A program made the position numbers and the translations under genes. DNA of 64,000 bases from Armigeres subalbatus. Taxonomy: Eukaryota; Arthropoda; Insecta; Diptera; Culicidae. The DNA lies in assembly GCF_024139115.2 (NCBI RefSeq), contig NC_085141.1, forward strand, positions 403,995,612 to 404,059,611, read 5' to 3'. Under the pieces are notes generated by a model, which saw only the letters and a program-made list of their open reading frames with translations, was not told the origin of the DNA and made no database searches. How positions within the stretch are numbered: position 1 is the stretch's first letter; each line of letters starts with the position of its first letter. Positions 1-11,923 of the stretch are shown one piece after another.

Positions 1-420
1 ATACATCGTATGTCTGCTCCAGCTGTGCATAGAACGACAAGCTTAGACGAGCTTAGACATCTTTGCGTTGATTGGCTGCCACCCAATCCAGCAAACCAAA
101 GCTGTGGTGCCACCAACGAAGCCGGTTCCCAGCTCGTTAGTGGCGCCACAGCTTTGGTAGAAGGTAGCCATTCGATGCTCGCTTTTCCACACTTTCTGAC
201 ATGTCCAGCAAATTTCCTACTCGCGGGATGTAATTCATCGTAGATTATCCTATCGCAACCTGCGAACCCTAGCGACTTGCAGTTCCATGTTCCAAGCTTC
301 CAATCGTGATCCTTTATTCTTCGCCTAAGTCGTTGCCGATTGTATCGCGTCGTATTATCTTCTATGTCGTTCGTAATGGTTTTTTTTAAAGGCGGCTTAT
401 TGGGCCTGCTCAAACCTTTA
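1..420 (-). pseudogene. RTE-type non-LTR retrotransposon, endonuclease N-terminus and leader (edge-truncated)
   Basis: Read on the minus strand, about 290 down to 1 gives DWKLGTWNCKSL, the start of an apurinic-type endonuclease domain. It resumes in a shifted frame as FYQSCGATNELGTGFV and IGWQPINAKM. The same blocks occur in the intact copy at 57,869-61,308 (WNCKSLNF, IYQSCGNTHELGTAF, IGWWPINERM). The leader at 330-420 also resembles 60,790-60,930 of that copy (a short Lys-rich stretch, then GGCCTG). Internal deletions and frame changes make it non-functional, and the window edge removes everything downstream. It is a different subfamily from the intact copy because the divergence is substantial. 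The domain family is confident; the subfamily is not. Confidence 0.75.
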
Positions 421-593
421 GCTCCCCACGTAACACCAGGACTTGGGCACAAAAACTTGACACAATCTTATTTGTTTTCGCGATCGTCTGGTATTCTTTT
501 CAAAATATGGCGACTATCAATGTGAGTCAAAAAACAATGGATTGCATGTAACAACAGCAATTAATTTAATTGATTGCAATTTGGGGTAATTAT

Positions 594-735
594 GCTACAT
601 TTAGGCTATGCAGTCTTGGTAATCAAACGATAATTTTGAGTTTATCACAACGTTTCGACCCGAAAACTGGTCGAAACGTTGGGATAAAATTACAATTATC
701 GTTTGATTACCAAGACTGCATAGCCGAAACGTAGC
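594..735. repeat. Fold-back repeat with 57-bp arms and 8-nt loop
   Basis: The arms at 604-660 and 669-725 are near-perfect reverse complements around the loop at 661-668. A weaker pairing continues outward to about 594 and 735. The arm tips carry CGTTTCGACC and GGTCGAAACG, a motif also present at the Penelope-like ends and at the 45,939 fold-back. It is a MITE-like hairpin or part of a terminal repeat. No clear target duplication is visible. Confidence 0.7.
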
Positions 736-3700
736 GCAATTAATTTAAATGTTTGTGACAAAATCATGACCCAATGCTTCCCGCAATCAAAGTGGTTATT
801 GTGAAATTTTAAATTTATTCATTTGACGCTAACGGTTCCACCCGTTAACCCAATGTTGTTTACTCGCCCAAAAGTGAAAGCCCTATATCTCCTTGAAGTA
901 TGTCATTTGATCAAAAGAAATCAAATCAAAAGTTTTTCATCTACCTCATCCATCAATATGTCAACATTCATTTGCATAAATAAATTGATTTCCTTGCAGT
1001 GCCTATTTAACTTCAGTTTCGACATCGCTGATTTAAAAAATGCCTCGTCCTGGGGTTGAATAAATCAACATCTTTGAAAAGGATACTTCGACTTTAAGCT
1101 CTTCTGTCCGCTCCCTGAAAAGCAAACAGACATCTTGACATCTTAACGACTGCCAAACCTGCAGGGCCGCCGCCCGCTCCTTCCCTTTCCAGCACTTCTG
1201 TGCGATCCCCACAAATGCCGTCACTCGCAATAGTACAATGCAGCAACAGATAGTCATCGTTTCCGGTGTCACCGGTTCGGTCCTCACTGGTGAACCTAAT
1301 CAACCGAGACGAGAAACGACGGCAACGAGCGTCGTTGTTGGCATGGCGGAAAAGTCGACGACAGCGATGTCTATGCGAAGCAAAAGTGCCATCATTTTCA
1401 TCGTTACGGCTCAACGCTTCAAAAAATCCACTTTCGCACAACAACTGTAAGTAGGAAAAGGAGCTGATATACGCTCGTTGTGCCAAATTGAACCATCAAC
1501 ATGCTGTTATCAGACGCGGAAGGACTTTTCTTTTCGGTTCGTGGGTTGGATGGGTCTTTTCCCATCGGATTGGCATTAGCGTTGGAAAGTTTGACTCAAT
1601 TTGATGATAATTGCACGCTAGAACAAAGACGGTTATTAGGGGAAGTTCTTCACCGCTGAAGATTTTGGGGAACTCAAATTGCCCACTCGAAAAGATAAGT
1701 TCGTAATGATAGCGATTTAGAAGCTCATTTCCTGTCTCTTGCGATTTATTCTCAACCAGAGTGGAATGACGTGGGAATCAACTTTTGGAAAGTCACCAAT
1801 TTATCATCGCAAATAGTTCATGCCATAAATTGTTCTCCCCCTCATGTGGGAAAAAAAGATGAAACTTTTTACCACCACGCTCCTTCTGATTTGAACTCTA
1901 GACTGAATCAGCTGTGGATGAATAAAATGAGGAGGATCTTACATCGGTTTGTTTCTTCTATCCATTTCAAAAGTGGAAATTCACTCCATCAAACTAATAC
2001 ATGGATGTGAACATCATCACTTTTAAATTAAGCTGAAAATTGATGAACTTGGAATTAAACAATAGATTGACGATTAGAACGATTTTGAATTATGGAATTA
2101 TGAATTATGGAAGTATAGGCATGTTCGCTGAAATCTTCTTATTAAATAACATTATGGTTGCATCCACAATGCAGATGAGAATGTCAAAATAAAAAAAAGT
2201 TGCTAAAATATCTTCTTAAAACATAAATTCAATAAAATGTCTATTCTGGCTCAGTCTGAAACCCACACACACAAGCAAAGACACAGGCACACTAATGAAC
2301 TGCGAAAACGTGATTCGAGATTCGGGATGCATCCACTCGACATGACTTTAAAAACATTTTATCAGTGGCAACAGCTCCTATAAACGCTTCTTCCCATCAC
2401 ATGGTAACGAAGAGGGAGCATCACATCGTCAAAAGAGGCAAAGTTTTCTTTTTCTACTGGTGCAGCCTGGAAACTTTTACTTCTGCAACTCAGTAACAAC
2501 AAAAATACTACATTCCCCGAGAACAAGAGGTTGAAAGAAGGAAGAAAGTCTCCCCCACACATAATCAGATAGTGCACCGAAGAAAGCCCGCTACCCGCAT
2601 TTCCCCACGAATGTACGACTGTCTTTTCTTCGGTTGAAATAAAACTTCTTGCCATGGAAATCGGGTTCGTTTCTGGGACTAAGCTCGGCCTTTGCCTGCC
2701 CGTCGAAGCTTCCGTCCTCCAACTACGTGCTTGTGAGAAAGTTTCGGTGGCTGAAAATGGCTCAAAATATATCAATGGGCAAATATCATACATAAAATTC
2801 CAATAGTTTTATGAGTCTAAAACTTTTATTTCATTGATGGTTATTTGATTTTCTATTTTTCAGTATTTTCAAATTGTAAACTTGCTTTATAATCATGTGA
2901 AGCAAACCTATGAAACTGCGTTTTTATCGTGCAGTTTTGGTTGCATTTGAGTCTATTTTCCCCTGCATAAACTACCAAGATACTGTGTGTTGGCTGGTTG
3001 TGTATCTTTTTGCAAATGGGACTGGCGGTGGGATCGAATCTACTTTGCAACCTAATCGAGGAGAGATAAACTTTTTCTTGCCACTACTGACTGCTACACT
3101 GCCAGGACGAGAACGAGTTGCAAGCGGATCCCATTGATTTCATCCAATTATGGTTAGCCCAAAACATATGTTCGGGGCGCTTTCTTCGGAACTTTGTGTG
3201 GTGGGAGTAATGGATGCTGACTATGATGATGGGTTTTGTGTACATAGCTAGGGGTGGGAGGAAATTTCCCGCGACATAGTAAGTAATTGCGTAGAGATGT
3301 TTTCAAGTTTTTAGTTTATTTTTGCAAATTTAATTGAGCAAGTTATTATATTTACTACTCGTGAACGAGGGAAAGCGATTTTACAGACTTTTAGATTCAA
3401 ACATTTTTTGTTGTATTTTTGAGAAGTTCGCCTAGCTGAAAAATCGAACATAATGTTTCAACATATCTATACATCTGCGACAGCTCATATTGAATACATT
3501 TCCCATACAAATTGCAGACCTTGCAAGGAGTTTTGATTTCCTTTGAAAGAAATTTTCCTTTAATCCATCTTTCTTTGTTTTATACATTGTTTATGTAAGT
3601 ATATTAATGCCCGTAGCGTATGTGATATTGCTCATTGTAGAGAAGGAATGCATAAAAATGATAAATTTTTTAAAATATAACAAAAAATAAATTATGATAC

Positions 3701-4583
3701 CCTATGGTGTATGCTATGACCCAAATAAATCTAAAATCTAAAACACAATAAAGTTCAGAAGTTTATTTTTAATAATCTTTAAATCATGTACTGTTTTGAG
3801 GTGCTGATAAGTTTATTAAATGTTTTGTGATTTCGATGGTTGATGGATGTTATGAATCTGGACATTTTAACCCATGATAGTATTACTGACATCAGTCCTT
3901 CCCCTTACCGATTGTTTTTTTTCGAGATGCTGATATGTAAGTATGAAAGACTAGGAAAATTATGAATATTATTCAGAAGAGATATTATGGTGTAATTTTT
4001 ATACATTAATACATTATTGTCATCCATTGATTCTATAGCCGATTAGTCCTCATGCTCTCATGGTCCCTTAAGTAAGATGCGCGAGGATACGATTTTGCCC
4101 ATAAATAATGGTAATGAATCAATGTCGATGCCTACCATGAACAATATGTCGATCAGTTCACTAAATGTGCCAGAATTTAAACCCTCTGAGAATGAAACTG
4201 AAATCGATTAAGTCGCGTTTCAACATTTTAAGGAAGTACTATTGTCTTCTTTAGAGTTAATTTCTGCTACTGATGAATGATCTAAGATGGCAATTTTCAA
4301 AATCAAAGCCAAGGCCGCAATTGCTGGAAATTTTCAGTAGTACGGTCGTAGCTGACATGTCTGATGATTACGAAGCCCCCTTTTCCAACGAGATTTATCA
4401 TGTTGATGAGTATTTCGGTTCAAGGGCTTACACATTGACTCAACGCAGTAAGCTTTTGAGTAGAGTTAAGCGGCCAATGAGACAAGCGTTCAATTCATTC
4501 TGCTGCAAAATTATGCAGCTATAGGTCTGACGAGGAAATGGAAGCAATTGTTCCTACCGTACCGTGCTTCGGGGAAGGGTCGT
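736..4583. other. Unassigned AT-rich DNA
   Basis: No recognisable gene or transposon domain is present. About 1,090-1,490 is noticeably GC-richer and open on both strands (minus-strand frame of 130 codons, plus-strand frame of 70), but neither product resembles a family I know. A minus-strand frame of 143 codons at 2,362-2,793 is also unrecognised. A short CA-rich microsatellite lies near 2,265-2,292. The rest is AT-rich with homopolymer runs. Confidence 0.5.
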
Positions 4584-4733
4584 TTGGCCGGATAGGACAT
4601 TTGACCGAATAAGACATTTAGTCGAATAAGACATTTGACCAAATAAGACATTTGGCCGAATAGGGCATTTGGCCGAATAGGACATTTGACATAGAATAGG
4701 ACATTTGGCAGAATAGGACATTTATCCTAATAG
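4584..4733. repeat. 17-bp minisatellite (GACATTTGGCCGAATAG), about 8-9 units
   Basis: Successive 17-base units starting GACATTT and ending GAATAG or GAATAA run from 4,596. One unit is expanded to 19 bases. Variants differ mainly in the middle (TGACC, TAGTC, TGGCC). The same unit occurs in reverse complement at 42,537-42,647 and, more decayed, at 55,018-55,100, so it is a dispersed family rather than a single locus. Confidence 0.85.
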
Positions 4734-5398
4734 GAGTGTTCGCGGTCCATAGTTTTAAGTTACCCTAGATGCCATAAATGTAAAACTAATAAAACAATCA
4801 CCCTAGCTTAAATTATACACTTAACACATCTAAAAGACAATCACAGACTTCTCACACAATATGTTACACAAATGAACACTGCCCACTGCACACGAAACAC
4901 AAATCATAATAGTAGCTAACCGATAGCCAAAATATATAGACTTCAAATATAAGCGCGCGCGAGTTTCCTGTAAAAAATAATAAATTTGGTTCATCAGTTT
5001 CCCAATAAATTGTGCAGTTTTGTTTAACGGAATTGTGATACGGATTTTTACTGGTGGAAGAAAGGAAGTGCCTCAAAGGACTGGGTGTCCAAATTCCTAG
5101 AAAGGGAATGAATATAGACAAGAAAGGAAAGGATATCTAGCGTAATCAAAATCAAGGATTACTGAAATAATTAATATTGAGCGTCTTAGGGGAAAATGTT
5201 ACAAGGTTAAAATACTTCATCTTCTAGTCGATAACAAAACCCTGAAGAAGTTTTCAAGTAGAAAACTAAATACGTATCTGTTTGATACATAAGTGAATAT
5301 AGCGGAAGTAAATGGAAGTTTGAAGTAATTTAACCTTGTCAAGGATTACTGCCAGGAGGTGCACAACGTAGGGAAGTACATATAACCGTCGAACCGTC
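4734..5398. other. Unassigned AT-rich DNA
   Basis: No domain, terminal repeat or RNA gene was recognised. Only short shadow frames are present. Confidence 0.5.
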
Positions 5399-5975
5399 CC
5401 CCAACATTGGAGCCGTGACCAGGATACGACGGTTGAGTCAGAAGGATTAGTGCTCTGGAAGTTTTGGCCATTGTTGCTCTAAACTTTGGATTTTGGAGAT
5501 CGCAACCATATTTTTTCGGACAATATAATGGATTGGTGAAACATTGCAACGGCAAACAATACTTTTCTCATCCATTCTATCGAGACGGAGCATTCATTCT
5601 TTGTCGCATAGCTGATAGTGCAGATCTCAACGTAGCAGTAGTACATTGGAAACAAGGCCTAATTGATTGAGGCCACAGTGTGAAGTGCAACATTTGTGGA
5701 TTCCAAACTATTCGATATCACAACGTGTAATAGCTCAAGCCAGACTGTACTCTGATGTAAGAACGGCGCGCTATTGGATTGGATTCGTACATTATGCTAC
5801 TGGACACTATCAGTTGATCAGAACATTGGATCGGTTGGATTCGGTTGATCTCGGTTGGCTACACGTGACTACGGGCTCCAACGAAAGCATCATTGCCGTT
5901 GTTTACTGCTGTGCACGATATACGTATTCATACAAGGCCTAATATTGACAGGCCTCAGATCGAGTAATATACGTT
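5399..5975 (+). mobile_element. Possible LTR-retrotransposon leader remnant
   Basis: The segment TTGGAGCCGTGACCAGGAT at about 5,409 has the look of a primer-binding region just after an LTR end. It is followed by two copies of an AAGGCCTAAT...GGCC(T)CA block near 5,655 and 5,934. A similar duplicated AAGGCCTG...CACAGGT block lies in the BEL/Pao leader at 11,611 and 11,780. No LTR pair or gag was found with it. A BEL/Pao leader is the best guess, held weakly. Confidence 0.3.
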
Positions 5976-6552
5976 GAGAGCTGTTTACTACGACATCATT
6001 CGGAGTGGAAGACATTTCTATCGCTTCAAACGGGAGGCATTTGGTGAATGCGGCGTTTAATGATCTATAGAGACACAGCAGGTTAAGCAAAGACGATAGG
6101 CGGTGAGCGGTAATACTATCGACAGACATATGGTTTCTGTACAGTGATACACGTACCATGTTGTACGCGTACAGAAGCAGGATGACACACATATTTTTTA
6201 CAATTCGCTCCGTTACTATAGTATTATCTCGTTACATATAGATTTTTCTAACAAAATAATAAAAATTCATTTTCCATTTTTACATGACCTGTAAATATAT
6301 TAATACAATGTAAATACATACATACTTCGTTAAAATCCGGCCTTTTGCTGATTATTTTAAACATTTTTATTGTTGTTCAGAATACACAAAATCCCTATTT
6401 ACGCCCAAAAAATCCCTATAAAAAACGCCTGAGGGTTCGATTCCCGCTCCAATCGTGGAAACTTTTCGATATGCAAAATTTTCTTAACTAGTCTACCAGG
6501 CATTGTCCGTTGTCTTACAAAATATGTAAGTGTTCAGTCTGAACAATCACTG
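5976..6552. other. Unassigned DNA
   Basis: It contains TACGCGTACAG-type motifs shared with about 11,320-11,335 and the fold-back element at 10,205. It is AT-rich around 6,240-6,420. No gene was recognised. Confidence 0.4.
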
Positions 6553-6778
6553 TGAGTTCAATCAAAGGTAATTGCCTATTTCCGGGGATTAAACCACCCG
6601 ACTTGGACGTTAATTTACAATGTTATGAAAACTCATATGTGAATATGTACGTTATGTGGAAGATATTGATTTGGAAAATGTATTGGAGGTAACCACTTTC
6701 CCTTCGATGGGACTCGAACCCATGACCCTACAGTACGCTAGACTGGTGCTTTAACCAACTAAGCTACGAAGGACCTCC
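6553..6778 (-). mobile_element. tRNA-derived SINE (minus strand)
   Basis: On the minus strand the 5' part (about 6,775-6,705) folds like a tRNA. It has a near-complete acceptor helix, D-arm GCTT/AAGC, a perfect T-arm with the loop TTCGAGT, an A-box-like TAGCTTAGTTGG and a B-box-like GGTTCGAGTCC. A 3' unrelated body of about 150 bases follows and ends near AGTTCAATCAAAG. The same body recurs at 22,392-22,577, which shows that this is a dispersed SINE and not a stand-alone tRNA gene. The anticodon position reads AGC, but I would not call it functional. Confidence 0.8.
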
Positions 6779-7392
6779 GTCGGCCTTCGCAACCTAGCGG
6801 CTACTGAACGAGCTCGAGATTCCCAAATTGGACGCATAGTCAAATCACTCGCAATCCATTTCTCAAGCCAATACTTCCACATGTGTATTGTACACGTCCA
6901 CATTAGAGGAGCGTGAGTATTTAGAATGTCTGGCGGCTATACACATTATTCATCAGCAACGGTACCAACGGTACCAATCCCTGTGAATTTTTCATTCTTC
7001 GTATTTTGAAGGCGTTTTCCTGACTTTGTAGATTTGTAGATCTTTGCAGATTTAAGGATATTCCAAAATGATGTATCACATTTTTTGATATCCCATTTTG
7101 TTAGATTCTAGAGCTTCGATTGGATCATTGTCATGACCTTAACTTTACAGAATATCTTCAGACACGTTTAACTCCGTAAATCATACAAATTCTTAATATT
7201 CCCACATTCTTTAAACCCTCCCGGATAATCAAATACTTCAGATTCCTTATATATCTATATAGATTCCTGCGTTATTCAGAGTTTGAGAAATTATTTCAAC
7301 TTTTGTTGATTTTCCAGTACATATACGGAAATGGCCTTGATTCTCAAAACTATTTAAACCTCCATTCTACAAGTTCAGTAGACCCTCTAGAG
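6779..7392. other. Unassigned DNA
   Basis: AT-rich and without recognisable coding or repeat structure. The last eight bases (7,385-7,392, CTCTAGAG) are the left target duplication of the next element. Confidence 0.5.
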
Positions 7393-7827
7393 CATGGTTT
7401 CACAAACTGTTGGTCCCGACCCCCAGGTGGATTGTTGGTGGGTCGCGCAGAACAAATATTAATTGCAGCTCGAATGCCGAACCTTTTGATATTTTTTTTT
7501 CAGGAACTTTATTTCAAGTTCAAACCTCATTTTATTTTAAATATCCATCACCACGCTATTTTATTTAAACATTTATGCCTAAAAGCTGTCCCCTTAATGA
7601 AGTAAAATAAAAACCCTAACATTTTGACAAACAATACCATGTTCGTCATTTTTTGCATTTGTACATGTAAGGTAACGTGAATATTTTTTATGTGGAAGAA
7701 ACAGATGACATTCTGATTCAATTAATGCTTAATACTACTTGGTAAAATGTATTTTTTCATAGGTGGGTCGCGAGACATATAGAATTTTGCTAGGTGGGTC
7801 GCATACCCAAAGGTTTGGGAAGCTCTG
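7393..7827. mobile_element. Non-autonomous hAT element, 435 bp
   Basis: It is flanked by the perfect 8-bp duplication CTCTAGAG (7,385-7,392 and 7,828-7,835). The left end CATGGTTTCACAAACTG and the reverse complement of the right end CAGAGCTTCCCAAACC are imperfect terminal inverted repeats of the hAT type. Both ends are followed by GGTGGGTCGC-like sub-terminal repeats. There is no transposase reading frame. The 8-bp TSD and the terminal form are characteristic of hAT. Confidence 0.88.
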
Positions 7828-9861
7828 CTCTAGAGTGTCCAAGATTTATTTTTTCTGCTGGTTTTTCGGATCTGGACCTTTTTTTAAATCCAATTTCTTA
7901 CGAATTCCATAGCTTATCCAGAATTTACAGATTCATCATGTGGTAATGCGGGACATTTTCCGGGCAATTCGGATCAAGCCGGCTGAATCCAGGACTGTAC
8001 TGCATAATCCAAGACGTCCGGACACTTTATGTTAAAATTAGTAAAAGGATTGATGGAGATATCTTTGATCTTAAGTATTGCGCATAAATCCCAAAATTGT
8101 ATTCCTAGGGTTCCGCGCCGAGCACTCAGCGCCATACTCAGCGACAAGGGAAGAGTTTTCGAGTTTGTAACCCTGATTTTTGACAATTAATGTCGATTGG
8201 TTGTGTGAGTGCACCGATGTCAAAAAATAGAGCATTTAGCTGATTATTTATTGTTAAATGCAAGTTTTGACAGTATTATTTATGTATGAGTGAAAAAATG
8301 TACAAATGGTCTATCGGGGAAGCAGTCGCTGAAAACAAATGTCAATGTTTTCAACGACGATACCAATAGTTTCAATGCAAAAAGCAATATTACTTACACA
8401 AATAAATCTTCTAATATCTTTTTGATCGATAACCAAATATAATAAAACACTTAAGAAGTGTTCATGTAGGCGATGAAATATTCATTTAATTGTTGGGAGA
8501 TAATTAGATCAAATATAAATAGAAAATATGTTGACGTTTCCTTGTTATAAGAAATAATTACAAGAAACTAATAAAAAATATCAACATTCCAAACTTGTCT
8601 GAAACTCAAAATTCAAAAAAGCTGAAAAGGCCGATACAAATATTTAAAATCTATTTTGTCTCTCTTTTTCAAAAAAAAAAAAAATATTTTGATGGGGCAA
8701 CAAAATAAAATTCGGATAATTCTGAGGATTTTCAAAACATTCTTGAACAAATCCGAGGAGTTTTTTTATGTTTTTCATTTTAATATTTATTTTTTATTAT
8801 CTCCCCCTTGTCCTTTCGGAGATCAGTAGGACAAAAAGTTAATTAAATATTTGTAACGGCCTAATCACAAAAGAAAATGATTTAGGGTCATCAAGTATAA
8901 CGGTTACAATATTTTTATAAATATATGCCTACTGAACAAATCATTTAGTCAATTTTGTGAAATGATGTGGCTATAAGTTTGTAAAATAAGTAGTTTGAAT
9001 TAAAATGAAATATACAAATATATATCGCGCAACAGTTGAAAAGGGCCTACAGCCAAAACGTAAACATTGAGAAAATGCCGTTCGAAAAAAATGCATCACT
9101 ATTTCCCAGGTTTATGATATTTTAAGCAGCAAAAGCTCCTAAAAGCACATAATCAGCGCTATCTATCCATCCATAACCTTAATTGCATCGAAAACATGCA
9201 AAAATATGTCGAAATCGTTAAAATAAGTTTTTAAGTCTATTTTCATTTGTTTCTCCGGAATAGGCCTTCTTCATTCTGCATTTGCTTGTCATTCATAGAC
9301 CCTTTGTTTATGGCATTTTTCGAAAGTAAACACGGGATAAGGCTTTTCGGGAGGGGAAATTTTCTTTCTCCGAGGTCGGGCCGATGACGGTTCGGAAAAA
9401 AATCCCGTTATCGGCCCGAAGTTGGGGAAGGCTTATCCCAGACAGAAAAAAACGAGTGGCTTGGCCGTTTTTTAGGGTGGACCTACACATATTTTGAAAA
9501 TAACACGTAATAGGCCCAATCAAAAATTAGTTAATTCAAGTAAGTTAATTGAAGATGCGGAACATTTTTATACTATAAGTAGCTATTAGAGGATGCTATC
9601 GAAGGGTGTTAAAATTGAATTTGTTTACTTTTCATTGTAGGCCCTAATCAATTGTTAAGCGAGATATCGCCGACGAACACGTTCATTGGTCGCTTTCATA
9701 TTCCAACAAGAAAAAAAACATTTTTCTTATTATGTTTTAACGTCAATGATGGGTAGTGACCGCAACCAGATGGCACCATTGTATGCGTTACTAGCATTGC
9801 TTGCATTCAAATTTGCTCTGCGCTGTACCTGTAACGTTGTATACAACGGGCGCAGAGCAGG
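7828..9861. other. Unassigned AT-rich DNA
   Basis: No gene was recognised. There are long AT-rich stretches with A-runs near 8,660 and T-runs near 8,760. A GC-richer patch lies at 9,330-9,480. GTTAAGCGAGATATC at 9,653-9,667 matches the arm tips of the MITE at 27,657-27,820 and may be a trace of that family. Confidence 0.45.
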
Positions 9862-10198
9862 TAGAGATGTCGTAAAATCCCGATTAATCGATTAGTAACT
9901 AATCGATTACTCTCGATTCCTGTCGATTATTGAATCGATTGATCGTTGGATAATAATCGATTAAAAATTAATCGATTATTACAACGATGAATCGATTAAT
10001 CGAAGTAATCAATTAATTTGCGACATCCTTATGATGTCGTAAAGTCCTGATTAATCGATTAGTAACAAATCGATTACTCTCGATCTCTCTCGATTATTGA
10101 ATCAATTAATCGTTAGGTAACGATCGATTCAAAATCAATCGATTATTACAACGGTTAATCGATTAATCGAAGTAATCGATTAATTTACGACATCTCTA
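9862..10198. mobile_element. Dimeric hAT MITE rich in ATCGATTA
   Basis: It consists of two head-to-tail monomers of 162 bp (9,866-10,027 and 10,033-10,194), each starting GATGTCGTAAA and ending CGACATC, separated by five bases. The whole dimer starts TAGAGATGTCG, ends CGACATCTCTA and is flanked by the perfect 8-bp duplication AGAGCAGG (9,854-9,861 and 10,199-10,206). The interiors are dense in ATCGATTA and TAATCGAT, so each monomer is itself strongly palindromic. Termini and TSD point to the hAT superfamily. Confidence 0.88.
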
Positions 10199-10204
10199 AG
10201 AGCA

Positions 10205-10461
10205 GGGTACGTATCAGCGTAGAATCATCATTGCTTGGGTAATACCACCATGATTCTGGGTGACAGATATATGATTTTATGCTGTACAGTGATTTTCGCA
10301 TCATATATCTGTCACAAGTATAAACGGCACAATTTGATACGAACGGATGGCTTAATACTTGTGACACATATCTGATACCAATATCACTGTACAGCATAAA
10401 ATCATATGTCTGCCACCCAAAATCAGGCTGGTATCACGATAGCACGATGATTTCCGTACCC
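10205..10461. mobile_element. Fold-back MITE, 257 bp
   Basis: The ends GGGTACG (10,205) and CGTACCC (10,461) bound long imperfect inverted arms. The best-matched block, ATGATTTTATGCTGTACAGT, lies near 10,270 and reappears reversed near 10,385-10,405. A second internal inverted pair is based on ACAAGTA/TACTTGT. It directly abuts the hAT dimer, whose right TSD overlaps its first two bases. No transposase is present. Confidence 0.75.
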
Positions 10462-11502
10462 TGTCCTTCGACCGTTGTATTGTACGAAACAGAACATAAT
10501 TTGTTGTTTGAAATGTCAAATACCCCGTTTGACATATGAAATAAAAACAAACATTTGCAAGCTGCTCGAGTAAAAATCGGTTTTTCTGCAATTCCAGATG
10601 ATATTTTTCTCAACATTGCCAAATTACTTATTCGTAAGTCCATTATTTACTACAATTATGCTCTGAAGATGACTTTCTATTGATTTTGCCAGTTCTTGGG
10701 TTGTTACCGGGAAGATCTACCGTCACTTTTGCATGATATTCAATAGTTTGAGTTCTGTATCGTGTGATTTCGAACATTTTGTGCAAGGATTCCATGGGTT
10801 TTAATTGGAATGAGGTCTAGGGATTGGAAAGGATGCGAGATCTTTGATTTGCCATTAGTCATCATAACTGGCGGAGACAGAGGTGGGGCAGAGGTAGGAA
10901 GGTGATTCATTCGGTGCTGGCTTTATCCTTCAAAATGTCCAAATGAATTAAACGATCAGTGCCGTTTGCACTGAAATCACCCCAAACCATAGAATAGAGT
11001 GATTAACGTCCGCAGAAATAATCGTCCTGTGGAATATTTGCAAGAACTCGCATATTTCTGCTAAAATACCAATACGAAGAATTGGAAAACTTTGACGTTT
11101 TCATATCGATGAATGAACTGCTGACGCGAATTCACAATTTATTCAAAAAATATGGGTAAATATTGTGTAATACTCATTAAAAACTATAGTGACAGTTTAT
11201 GATTTCTATACATTTTGATGAAAAATATAGTTTTGGAAAGCGGTAGAATCAGTTTCGAAACAAGCTGTCAAATAGATACAACGGTGGAAAGAAAAGATGT
11301 GTGTCATCTTGTCACTGTACGCGTACAGCGTGATACGAAAATCATTGTGCGGAAATCATATATCTGTCGATTCCCGAATACGAAAGTAATGCCTCTACTC
11401 ACTCTTATGGCAAAATCTCATTGCTATCTGTCAGACTGTGCGTGAAACATGGCCGCCAATCACCCCTTCTTGTCCCTCCACAGTAAAATCCCATAAGGAA
11501 CT
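10462..11502. other. Unassigned DNA
   Basis: No recognisable gene. TGTCAGACTGTGCGTGA occurs twice, near 11,430 and 11,503, and may mark the start of LTR-derived sequence of the following BEL/Pao element. Confidence 0.4.
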
Positions 11503-11923
11503 GTCAGACTGTGCGTGAAGAATTTATCTTCGTAGTCGCGAATAGTATAAGGTGCGTTTAGTACTACAATAATTGATGTTTGAAATTTGCGCGGCGAGAG
11601 AATATTATTAAGGGCCTGTTGATGACAGGCTACAGGTTAGTAGCTGTCCAACATATTTAATTTGGTTTGGTGGTGCTGCGTAAGATTTTCTTTTATTTAT
11701 CGGATCAACGGGAACGGTGGTGGATCTACCCATATTACTTGTGAACTGGGTGGAGTTTTGGTGAATTTTGAAATTATACAAGGCCTGAATTGGACAGGTC
11801 ACAGGTGAGTGACTGTCCATTCATTAACATCGTAATTGTATCTGCGGTACTTCCTGGGTATCTTTGTATATCGTTTCCGATCCGCCGATACGTTTCCTGA
11901 TTTGCTGATCTGATAGTGTGGGT
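11503..11923 (+). mobile_element. BEL/Pao element 5' leader
   Basis: This stretch lies directly upstream of the gag start. It holds two diverged copies of a block of about 45 bases (AAGGCCTG...ACAGGT(G)AGT...CTGTCCA) at about 11,611 and 11,780, some 170 bases apart. Each contains a GGTGAGT- or GGTTAGT-like splice-donor-shaped sequence. No second LTR was found, so the LTR boundary cannot be fixed. Confidence 0.4.

Noticed and set aside
2362..2793. 143-codon minus-strand frame as a host gene
   Set aside because: No family features, no codon or composition contrast and no splice or context support.
6700..6778. Stand-alone tRNA gene on the minus strand
   Set aside because: The tRNA-like fold is real, but the same head-and-body unit recurs truncated at 22,392-22,577, so it is a SINE promoter region.
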